This document shows positions 8,363 to 16,198 of a stretch of 37,931 nucleotides of DNA, one piece after another. The notes below the pieces were generated by a model that was not told where the DNA came from, ran no database searches, and saw nothing but the letters and a program-made list of their open reading frames with translations. Origin of the DNA: Betaproteobacteria bacterium (GTDB lineage: Bacteria > Pseudomonadota > Gammaproteobacteria > Burkholderiales > Thiobacteraceae); assembly GCA_025361165.1 (NCBI GenBank), contig JANYAU010000123.1, positions 1 to 37,931 on the forward strand, in the 5' to 3' direction. How positions within the stretch are numbered: the first letter of the stretch is position 1; each line of letters opens with the position of its first letter. Position numbers and translations under genes: made by a program.

Positions 8363-8381
8363 GCTGAGGCGACTCCTCAGC
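8363..8381 (+). other. Hairpin immediately before the HNH gene ribosome-binding site
   Basis: GCTGAGG (8363-8369) and CCTCAGC (8375-8381) form a perfect 7-bp stem with a 5-nt loop. The stem directly abuts the Shine-Dalgarno CTGGAG (8382-8387) of the gene starting at 8393. It could modulate initiation or serve as a protein-binding palindrome; there is no T-run for termination. Confidence 0.45.
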
Positions 8382-8392
8382 CTGGAGATTAC

Positions 8393-8947
8393 ATGCAACC
8401 CTTGGTTTTAACGCTGGATATGGCTGGCTTGCCGCAAGGCTGGGTAGCGCTCGAAGAGGCAATTACCTATCACGCCAAGCAATTGGTGGCGTGGTCTATG
8501 GGCGACCTGTTAGCTGAATTTCACGGCGGTTATCAGAATAATGGTGCGCGTTCCTGTATCGCCACCAAATCGATTTTGGCGATCAAGGGCAGCATCACGC
8601 GCCACGCGCATACGCCGGGCCTGACCAATCCCTTACTGTTCGCGCGTGACCGGCAGTTGTGCGCGTATTGCGGCCAGCAATTTGTGCTGCGCGATTTGTC
8701 GCGCGACCACGTCGCTCCGGTTTCCAAAGGCGGCAAGGATAGCTGGACCAACTCCGTGACCGCCTGCCGCCACTGCAACACGCGCAAGGCCAACCGCACG
8801 CCGGAGCAAGCCGGCATGCCCTTGCTCTACGTGCCGTACGTGCCCAACCGGCACGAGCATTTCATTCTGCGCAACCGCTACATTCTCGCGGATCAGATGG
8901 AATACCTGATGGCGGGCGTGCCGAAAACCAGCCGTTTATTGGGCTAA
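8393..8947 (+). CDS. HNH endonuclease family protein
   Basis: A 184-residue protein with a central zinc-finger HNH nuclease domain: C90-AY-C93, RDHVAPVSKGG (H106), W118/N120 and C125-RH-C128, then CNTRKANRTPEQAG. This is the HNH_5-like ββα-metal fold common in stand-alone bacterial HNH proteins. The N-terminal 80 residues, beginning LVLTLDMAGLPQGWV, are typical of a chromosomally conserved proteobacterial subgroup. They show no recognisable second domain, and no methylase or restriction partner is nearby. Biological role is unknown; a housekeeping or stress nuclease is more likely than a restriction enzyme given the context. The stop codon shares CTAA with the convergent outer-membrane gene. 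Confidence 0.85.
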   Translation: MQPLVLTLDMAGLPQGWVALEEAITYHAKQLVAWSMGDLLAEFHGGYQNNGARSCIATKSILAIKGSITRHAHTPGLTNPLLFARDRQLCAYCGQQFVLRDLSRDHVAPVSKGGKDSWTNSVTACRHCNTRKANRTPEQAGMPLLYVPYVPNRHEHFILRNRYILADQMEYLMAGVPKTSRLLG

Positions 8948-9711
8948 AATTCATACTCGATCCGAGTGCGAATCAAGCGTTGCTCGGACGCCTGCGTTAA
9001 GCCGAAAGCTATACCGACTCCCGCTTTGAAGCCGTGACCAAGCTTGATATCGACCGCGGGCGAGATCAAATGTATTTGTTTTTGGTGCGGCGCGAAGTCG
9101 CCGAGTTTGCCCATGTCACCGAAAAAGTCCAGACGCGGATGCCAAGTTTCGTTCAGCCGGTAAACTGCCGCCGCCGCGTAACCGAAGCCCCAGCCAGTGT
9201 TGGTATCGACACCTTTCATCACTTTGCTGAAAGTGGGATTGAAATCGAAAGTCCACAAGCCGAAGTCTTTTTCCAGCGTCAATCTGAGTTCGCCTTCGAG
9301 TGTGTTGTCCTCGTGATACGGCCGTTCCAATTCGGCGTAGAGCCCGATATCCACTGGATACTCGCCCTTTTCCGCAAAGCGGTGTCGTATCCGCACGCGC
9401 TTGGCTGTGTGCGTCCACGAGCCGTCTTGCGCTTTTTCGTAATCGAGATACAGCGCGGCTTCGGTACGGTCGGTGATGCCGTAGACAAATTCCGTGCTAT
9501 TACGGCTCATGCCCTTATGATTGTCTGGCGGTACGGCATCATGCGTGCCTTGCTGCGTATAAGTGTGGCGATTTTCGATTTCCACTTCATTCGGTTGTGC
9601 CGTTTTATACGGATAGACCTCGAGTTCGTTGTAGTTCAAGGCATGCGCTGCAGGCATAGTGCAGGCGAGCACGGTCAGCGCCAGCAAGCTGGCGTTACGA
9701 GATAGAGTCAT
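8944..9711 (-). CDS. Putative outer-membrane β-barrel protein of the iron operon
   Basis: A 255-residue protein with a signal peptide (LLALTVLACTMPAAHA, cleavage before LNYNELE) and an alternation of amphipathic β-strands ending in RTRIEYEF. The terminal Phe is the usual C-terminal signature of barrels inserted by the BAM machinery. I do not recognise a named family. It starts one base after the FTR1 stop, with AAGGAAT as ribosome-binding site, so it is translated with the permease. That makes an outer-membrane channel or metal-uptake accessory role plausible but unproven. The 3' end overlaps the HNH gene by 4 bp (CTAA). Confidence 0.65.
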   Translation of the reverse strand: MTLSRNASLLALTVLACTMPAAHALNYNELEVYPYKTAQPNEVEIENRHTYTQQGTHDAVPPDNHKGMSRNSTEFVYGITDRTEAALYLDYEKAQDGSWTHTAKRVRIRHRFAEKGEYPVDIGLYAELERPYHEDNTLEGELRLTLEKDFGLWTFDFNPTFSKVMKGVDTNTGWGFGYAAAAVYRLNETWHPRLDFFGDMGKLGDFAPHQKQIHLISPAVDIKLGHGFKAGVGIAFGLTQASEQRLIRTRIEYEF

Positions 9712-9712
9712 G

Positions 9713-10531
9713 TTATTCCTTTCGAGGCAGAGACGGGGTGCGATACATCAGCGGCAAGGCGAGTGCCCAAAACGCTGCGATCGCAAGAATTTGAACCAAG
9801 CTCGGGTGTGAGCGATAGCCGGTGAGCGCGGCAATGGGGCCGCCTACCATGCTGTGTTCATCGAGTAGCCATGCGCTGTTCCATACCGGGTCGATTATCG
9901 CGGGCACTAAATCTAATTGCGTCAATTGACCGATTGCGGTGACGAGCATGGAAGTGGCAAACAGCAACAGCAAAAAGCCCGTGGTTTGGAAGAATGTGCG
10001 ATAACTAAAGCCACGCATGCCGCGCCCAATGAGCCACGTCGTGCCGAGGGCGAGCAGTAAGCCACCTGCCGCACTGGCGGCCAAGGCGAGCGCGCTCAGG
10101 TGATTGCCGAGCGCCAGGCCATAAAGGAAGACCACGGTCTCGACGCCTTCACGGGCGATGGCGAAGGCCGCGACCAAGCCAATGCCCCACAAGCCGGTGC
10201 GCGCTAGTGCGGCGTGGGTGTCGGATTCCAACTCCTGTTTCATCTTGCGGCCATGACGTTGCATCCAAATCACCATATGGGTAACCAGCGCGACAGCGAG
10301 CAGGAGTAAAAATGCTTGGAATTTATCGTAAGCGTTTTCCGGCAAGCTGGCTTGTAGCTGCTGCAAACCCAGAGCCAAGGCCACGCTGAGGAGAATGCCG
10401 GCGCTGACACCGGCCCACAGGTAGCGCTTACCATTGAGGACGCCCATGCGCTGGATTACACCGGCGAGGATGGTAACTACTAGCATTGCTTCCAGACTCT
10501 CGCGCCACACGACGATTAATACATTGCCCAT
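9713..10531 (-). CDS. FTR1/EfeU-family high-affinity iron permease
   Basis: A 272-residue membrane protein with about seven hydrophobic helices. It has the two REXXE iron-binding motifs of the oxidase-dependent iron transporter family: R10-ESL-E14 in VVWRESLEAMLVV and R127-EGV-E131 in AIAREGVETVVFL. These are characteristic of Ftr1p, EfeU and FtrC. It is expected in the inner membrane, importing Fe(III) delivered by a periplasmic partner. The cupredoxin-like gene immediately upstream (6 bp away) is the natural partner. No EfeB or multicopper oxidase gene is present. The Fur-type promoter upstream supports induction under iron limitation. Confidence 0.9.
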   Translation of the reverse strand: MGNVLIVVWRESLEAMLVVTILAGVIQRMGVLNGKRYLWAGVSAGILLSVALALGLQQLQASLPENAYDKFQAFLLLLAVALVTHMVIWMQRHGRKMKQELESDTHAALARTGLWGIGLVAAFAIAREGVETVVFLYGLALGNHLSALALAASAAGGLLLALGTTWLIGRGMRGFSYRTFFQTTGFLLLLFATSMLVTAIGQLTQLDLVPAIIDPVWNSAWLLDEHSMVGGPIAALTGYRSHPSLVQILAIAAFWALALPLMYRTPSLPRKE

Positions 10532-10536
10532 TTTAG

Positions 10537-10872
10537 TTACCTCGCGATGATCACACCTTGGGCGGTGCTGGGGTTGAATTCGCCGAAGAAGCGGTATGTG
10601 CCTGGTTTCAGTGGGCCGATAGTGATGCTGGCTTGGCCGCCTGCGGGGATGAGTTTTTCGCGGTTGAGATCCGAGCTTTCGAATTCCTCGGCGCCTTTAC
10701 CCTCGTTGCGGATTTCTAGGGTGATTTTTTGCCCGGCGGCAACTTCCAACGTTTCCGGGATAAAGCGACCATCTTTAATGATCAATACCGGGCGGGGCGC
10801 ACCATCGGCCTGCGCCACAGAGGCGAAGCCGATAATTACCACTAATATGGAAAAAAGAGAGAAACGTCTCAT
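10537..10872 (-). CDS. Periplasmic cupredoxin-domain protein (EfeO-N/FtrB-like)
   Basis: A small secreted protein of 111 residues. The signal peptide is FSLFSILVVIIGFASVAQA, followed by one cupredoxin-like domain, VLIIKDGRFIPETLEVAAGQ to PGTYRFFGEFNPSTAQGVII. This matches the Cupredoxin_1 domain found in EfeO N-termini and in FtrB-type iron-uptake proteins. Its His/Cys copper ligands are sparse in the visible sequence, so copper or iron binding is uncertain. The ATG at 10872 is preferred over a TTG five codons earlier because GGAAG is correctly spaced before it. It is the first gene of the operon, directly behind the Fur-like box. Confidence 0.8.
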   Translation of the reverse strand: MRRFSLFSILVVIIGFASVAQADGAPRPVLIIKDGRFIPETLEVAAGQKITLEIRNEGKGAEEFESSDLNREKLIPAGGQASITIGPLKPGTYRFFGEFNPSTAQGVIIAR

Positions 10873-10918
10873 TGCAACTTCCTTCAAAAATTAACCATGG
10901 GCGCACTTTATCAAGATA

Positions 10919-10947
10919 TTTATACAAATGCAAATCATTCTCATTAA
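10919..10947 (-). promoter_or_regulatory. Fur-box-like operator within a sigma-70 promoter of the iron operon
   Basis: On the minus strand TGAGAAT-G-ATTTGCA (10943-10929) matches the 7-1-7 Fur consensus TGATAAT-N-ATTATCA at 11 of 14 arm positions. It lies between a -35-like TTAATG (10947-10942) and a -10-like TATAAA (10924-10919) with 17-bp spacing, about 50 bp before the cupredoxin start. The geometry implies Fe-Fur repression. Another pairing, TTGCAT with TAAAGT, is also possible, and either keeps the box in the promoter. Confidence 0.75.
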
Positions 10948-10973
10948 CGATGGATAATATATTTTAGGCTGTG

Positions 10974-11003
10974 CTTGAAAATGGCAGCTTAAGCCCCTAT
11001 TAT
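10974..11003 (+). promoter_or_regulatory. groESL promoter: overlapping sigma-32-like and sigma-70-like elements
   Basis: CTTGAAA (10974-10980), 13 bp, then CCCCTATT (10994-11001) closely fits the RpoH pattern CTTGAAA-N11-16-CCCCATNT. The same DNA read for sigma-70 gives TTGAAA (10975-10980), 17 bp, TATTAT (10998-11003). The CIRCE operator starts at the end of the -10. Heat-shock activation by RpoH plus repression by HrcA is therefore predicted. Confidence 0.75.
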
Positions 11004-11029
11004 TAGCACTCATGAAACGTGAGTGCTAA
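11003..11029 (+). promoter_or_regulatory. CIRCE operator (HrcA binding site)
   Basis: TTAGCACTC (11003-11011), 9 bp, GAGTGCTAA (11021-11029) is an exact match to the CIRCE consensus inverted repeat. It covers the expected transcription start of groESL. HrcA would repress here under non-stress conditions. No hrcA gene lies in this window. Confidence 0.97.
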
Positions 11030-11144
11030 CGCGCCACGTTTTTGACTTTAAAAGGCCAGCGTTTAACCCTATAAACGTGGTAAAAGCGCTGGTTTTTATC
11101 CCCATTCTTAATTGTATTTTGAATACCAACAGGAGATTTAGAGA

Positions 11145-11435
11145 ATGAAAATTCGTCCCCTGCATGACCGTGTCATCGTCAAGCGCGTGGAAGAGGAGCG
11201 TAAGACTGCTTCTGGTATCGTTATCCCCGACAGTGCAACTGAGAAGCCAGACCAAGGCGAAGTTAAAGCCGTCGGCCCCGGTAAAAAAGATGAGAACGGC
11301 AAAGTGATCGCGATGGATTTAAAAGTCGGCGATCGCGTGCTGTTCGGTAAGTATTCAGGCCAAGTCGTCAAGGTGGACGGCGAAGAACTGCTCGTGATGC
11401 GTGAAGAAGACATCATGGGCGTAGTCGAAGGCTAA
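11145..11435 (+). CDS. groES: Co-chaperonin GroES (Cpn10)
   Basis: A 96-residue protein, the usual length. It has the complete Cpn10 pattern: [20 protein letters not shown] at the start, the mobile loop [16 protein letters not shown] (about 20-36), the GEVKAVGPG turn and the C-terminal [15 protein letters not shown]. It caps the GroEL ring and closes the folding chamber in the cytoplasm. GGAGA lies well placed before the ATG, after a 100-base leader. It is first in the bicistronic groESL operon, 40 bp before groEL, under CIRCE and sigma-32-type control. Confidence 0.98.
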   Translation: MKIRPLHDRVIVKRVEEERKTASGIVIPDSATEKPDQGEVKAVGPGKKDENGKVIAMDLKVGDRVLFGKYSGQVVKVDGEELLVMREEDIMGVVEG

Positions 11436-11472
11436 GTTTCCCAAGAATCCCAAGATTAAGACTAAGGAGTAA

Positions 11473-13122
<1,650 letters not shown>

Positions 13123-13150
13123 TCAGCCCTTCCCCGGCTGCAATGCCTCT

Positions 13151-13180
13151 GAAAAAGCCCCGTTTGCGGGGCTTTTTCTT
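13151..13180 (+). terminator. Rho-independent terminator of groESL
   Basis: AAAAAGCCCCG-TTTG-CGGGGCTTTTT forms a long G/C stem with an A-run before and a T-run after it, starting about 30 bp past the groEL stop. It could terminate in either direction. Confidence 0.95.
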
Positions 13181-13283
13181 TTCATGTCATGCACCCGTAT
13201 GTTGCTGTACGTTGCTCCGGTTGGCGCGCAAATTTTTTCTTCGACCAATAGCGTGGCTTGGAGCAAGGGTTTAGGATGGTTGC

Positions 13284-15665
13284 GTGGATTTTCTCGCGCC
13301 TACTCATCGACATCTAAAAGGCATTTTTTTCGGGCTGTTGGCCATGTCACGTTCGTCACGCTTGTTAGTGGGTGCTTTTGCCCTTATCTGGCTGTTGATG
13401 GCCGGACTGGTACTGCTTGGTTTGTATACCTTGGAAGATAACAACCAGCGTTTAGAACAGGTGGTGTACGAGCACAATCGAAAGCTTGAGCTAGCCCTGG
13501 CTTTACGCGGTATTTCGCAAGATCGCGCGCTACTCGTATATGAAATGATCTTATCGCCCGATCCGTTTGCGCGAGATGAGTTGATGCTGCGTTTCCGTGA
13601 ATTGGCTGGCACCTATGTTCAAAAGCGTGATCAATTGCGATCGCTTCCCCTTGCGCCTGAGGAAAGCGCAGCATTGCAGGCCGCGCAGGACAAAGCCCGC
13701 GAATCTACACGCTTGATGGAAGAGGTAGTTGAATTCGCCTTAGAAGGACGTGAAGCGGCAGCGCGGACGCTATTGATTGATCGGACGGTACCGATACAAC
13801 GCCAAGCGAGGATACTTTTTGGCAAATTTGCCGAGTATCAAGCGCGCTCTAGCGAAGCGGCGGTAGCCACGGCGCGCGCTGACTTTCGCCGTGCTTATTT
13901 GGTGACGGGTTTGCTCGGTGGTGTGGCTTTGTTACTCAGCCTGCTAGTGTCGGCGCGGGTGATCCGGCGTATCGCTCGCGCTGAGCAAGCGTTGGCGCGC
14001 GAAAAAGAACGGGCGGAAGTGACCCTGCACTCAATCGGTGATGCGGTGATTACCACTGATGCCGCAGGGCGCGTCGACCATCTGAATGCGATGGCGGAGC
14101 GCTTGACCGGCTGGACCACTGCCGAGGCGCAAGGTTGTATGGCCGAAGACATTTACCGCGTGGTGGACACGAGTATTCGGCATCAGCCAGTGCACCCGGT
14201 CATGGCTTGTTTGTTGTCTGGGATCGTTGCTGACCCCATTCTCAAAACACCGCTGCTCATGACGCGCGAGGGCGGGCAATGCGCGATCGAGCAATCGGTG
14301 TCGCCGATTTTAGATACGGAAGGCAGAACGATTGGAACGGTGGTGGTGTTCCGCGATGTCACCAAGGAGCGATCGCTCGCGAGTGAACTGGCGTGGCAGG
14401 CGAGCCACGATTCTCTGACCGACTTGGCTAACCGGCATGAATTTGAACGACGTTTGCAGGAGTTGGTGGACAGTGCGCGCACGCAACGTCTCAATCATGT
14501 CTTGTTGTTTATGGATTTGGATCAGTTCAAGCTGGTGAACGACACGTGCGGCCACGTGGCGGGCGATGAACTGCTGCGCCAGCTCTCGGCGTTATTGACT
14601 GCCAAGATTCGCACGGTGGATACGCTCGCCCGCGTGGGTGGAGATGAATTCGGCTTGCTCTTACCCGGCTGCAACGTAGAGCAGGGGAAGACGATTGCAG
14701 AGAAACTCCGTCAAGAGATCAGCGAATTTCGTTTTGCGTGGGAAGAAAAAACGTTTTCCATTGGTGCGTCGATTGGCTTGGTGGAAATCATGCACGAAGC
14801 GGAGAGTGTCGCGAGCTTGCTCTCCGCCGCCGATACTGCGTGCTACATGGCGAAGGGCCGCGGGCGCAACCGGGTGTGCGTGCACCAAGCACAAGATACG
14901 GAAGTTCGCCGGCATTATGGCGAAGCCGAATGGGTGAATCGAATCAGCCGCGCATTTGAAGAAAACCGATTCCGCCTGTACTACCAAAAAATTCTGCCAT
15001 TGTGTCAGGAACGCAACGTCGAGTACCGCGAAGTGTTGCTGCGTTTGATCGATGAAGCGGGTCGCGTGGTGCCACCGATGGCGTTTATTCCGGCAGCCGA
15101 ACGGTATAATTTGATGCCGACCATCGATCGCTGGGTGGTGCGTACGCTGATGGCGTGGATGAAAACGAATCTATCGGTATTGCCAGCCGATTCAAGCGTC
15201 GCTATTAATCTTTCCGGGCAATCGCTGGGGGATGATAGCTTCGGCGAGTTCATCGAAGAGCAGTTGCTGGCTTCCGGCATTCCGCCGAGCCGTATCTGCT
15301 TTGAAATCACCGAAACGGCCGCGATTTCCAACCTTTCACGCGCGCTGCGGCTGATGTCGGGATTACGCGCACGGGGCTGCCATTTCGCGCTCGACGATTT
15401 CGGCAGCGGCTTGTCGTCGTTCGCCTATCTTAAAAACTTGCCGGTGGACAGTATCAAGATCGATGGTGCATTTGTGCGCGACATGCTGAATGACCCAACC
15501 GATTTCGCTATGGTCGAGGCGATCGCGCGCATTGGCCATGTGATGGGTCTGAAGACGATTGCCGAGTATGTCGAAAGCGAGGCCATCATGCATCGCCTTG
15601 CCGAATTGGGTGTGGATTTCGTTCAGGGGTTTGGCATCCACCGGCCTGAACCTCTGGCGCCCTGA
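13284..15665 (+). CDS. Membrane PAS-GGDEF-EAL cyclic-di-GMP signalling protein
   Basis: A 793-residue sensor with a TM helix at about 27-48, a helical periplasmic region of about 155 residues (four-helix-bundle-like) and a second TM at about 205-226. These are followed by a PAS domain (about 243-360), GGDEF (about 372-535) and EAL (about 550-790). The cyclase motif GGDEF is intact at 452-456, with an inhibitory I-site RxxD (R443-TVD) five residues before it. The phosphodiesterase domain has EVL at 583-585 in place of EAL, which some active enzymes tolerate, with FEITET, DDFGSG, KIDGAFV and AEYVES retained. Both making and degrading c-di-GMP therefore look possible. The GTG start at 13284 has AGGA seven bases upstream; an ATG at 13344 is the alternative. 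It is a single gene. Confidence 0.88.
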   Translation: MDFLAPTHRHLKGIFFGLLAMSRSSRLLVGAFALIWLLMAGLVLLGLYTLEDNNQRLEQVVYEHNRKLELALALRGISQDRALLVYEMILSPDPFARDELMLRFRELAGTYVQKRDQLRSLPLAPEESAALQAAQDKARESTRLMEEVVEFALEGREAAARTLLIDRTVPIQRQARILFGKFAEYQARSSEAAVATARADFRRAYLVTGLLGGVALLLSLLVSARVIRRIARAEQALAREKERAEVTLHSIGDAVITTDAAGRVDHLNAMAERLTGWTTAEAQGCMAEDIYRVVDTSIRHQPVHPVMACLLSGIVADPILKTPLLMTREGGQCAIEQSVSPILDTEGRTIGTVVVFRDVTKERSLASELAWQASHDSLTDLANRHEFERRLQELVDSARTQRLNHVLLFMDLDQFKLVNDTCGHVAGDELLRQLSALLTAKIRTVDTLARVGGDEFGLLLPGCNVEQGKTIAEKLRQEISEFRFAWEEKTFSIGASIGLVEIMHEAESVASLLSAADTACYMAKGRGRNRVCVHQAQDTEVRRHYGEAEWVNRISRAFEENRFRLYYQKILPLCQERNVEYREVLLRLIDEAGRVVPPMAFIPAAERYNLMPTIDRWVVRTLMAWMKTNLSVLPADSSVAINLSGQSLGDDSFGEFIEEQLLASGIPPSRICFEITETAAISNLSRALRLMSGLRARGCHFALDDFGSGLSSFAYLKNLPVDSIKIDGAFVRDMLNDPTDFAMVEAIARIGHVMGLKTIAEYVESEAIMHRLAELGVDFVQGFGIHRPEPLAP

Positions 15666-15712
15666 GCCATAGCGGGTGCGCGCGCAGTTTCCGACCTAGG
15701 GCAGAACGGCGT

Positions 15713-15731
15713 GATTTCACATGATGAAATC
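15713..15731. other. Perfect inverted repeat upstream of the acetate transport operon
   Basis: GATTTCA (15713-15719), 5 bp, TGAAATC (15725-15731). It ends 15 bp before the putative -35 of the DUF485-actP promoter, a position that suits a regulator site. A weak terminator for the GGDEF-EAL gene is the alternative, but no T-run follows. Confidence 0.45.
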
Positions 15732-15745
15732 GCGCTGCAAAATTC

Positions 15746-15775
15746 TTTACCCCTTGGCTAATTCAGTCCTATACT
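15746..15775 (+). promoter_or_regulatory. Possible sigma-70 promoter for DUF485-actP
   Basis: TTTACC (15746-15751), 18 bp, TATACT (15770-15775), about 105 bp before the DUF485 start. The -10 is good (5 of 6) and the -35 moderate. No sigma-54 site was recognised. Confidence 0.4.
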
Positions 15776-15879
15776 CGCTTCGGCCTCAGGGATTTTTCTC
15801 CTTTGGCCGTCACACGTAATCCGTTTCTAAAAATAAAAAATATTGGTTATCCCATATCAATTACGGAGGAGGACACCCC

Positions 15880-16197
15880 ATGACGTCACCTATCAACTGG
15901 GCAGCCATTGACGCTGATCCACGTTTCCAAGCATTGCACCGCAAGAAAGCTGGCTTCCTTTGGGGCCTAATGATTTTTTCGGTGATTTATTATTTTTTGC
16001 TTCCCATCGGCGCCGCCTATTACCAAGATCTATTTAAAACCCAAGTCTGGGGCCCGGTGAATATCGGCATTTTATTTGCGTTGTCGGAGTTCATCGTCGC
16101 CTGGTTGATTGCTTATGTCTACGCGCGTAAAGCCAACGCCGAATTCGACGCAATGGCGCAGGCGCTCGTCAACGATGCGCATCAGATTGGGGGCTAA
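15880..16197 (+). CDS. DUF485 inner-membrane protein (YjcH-like) paired with ActP
   Basis: A 105-residue protein with two hydrophobic helices (about 24-46 and 58-80) and the DUF485 pattern: FQALHRKKAGFLWGLMIFSV, YYFLLPIGAAYY, a loop, then a second helix followed by YARKANAEFDAMAQAL. DUF485 proteins are encoded just upstream of SSS-family acetate or monocarboxylate symporters, as yjcH is with actP in E. coli. They are thought to support the transporter, though the mechanism is not established. The ribosome-binding site is strong (GGAGGAGG). The symporter ATG begins one base after its stop, so the two are translationally coupled. Confidence 0.88.
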   Translation: MTSPINWAAIDADPRFQALHRKKAGFLWGLMIFSVIYYFLLPIGAAYYQDLFKTQVWGPVNIGILFALSEFIVAWLIAYVYARKANAEFDAMAQALVNDAHQIGG

Positions 16198-16198
16198 G

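Noticed and set aside
16109-16198. Upstream extension of the actP frame
   Set aside because: The 30 extra codons lie inside the DUF485 gene in another frame and read as an Arg/Ser-rich product; the ATG right after the DUF485 stop starts a signal-like segment.
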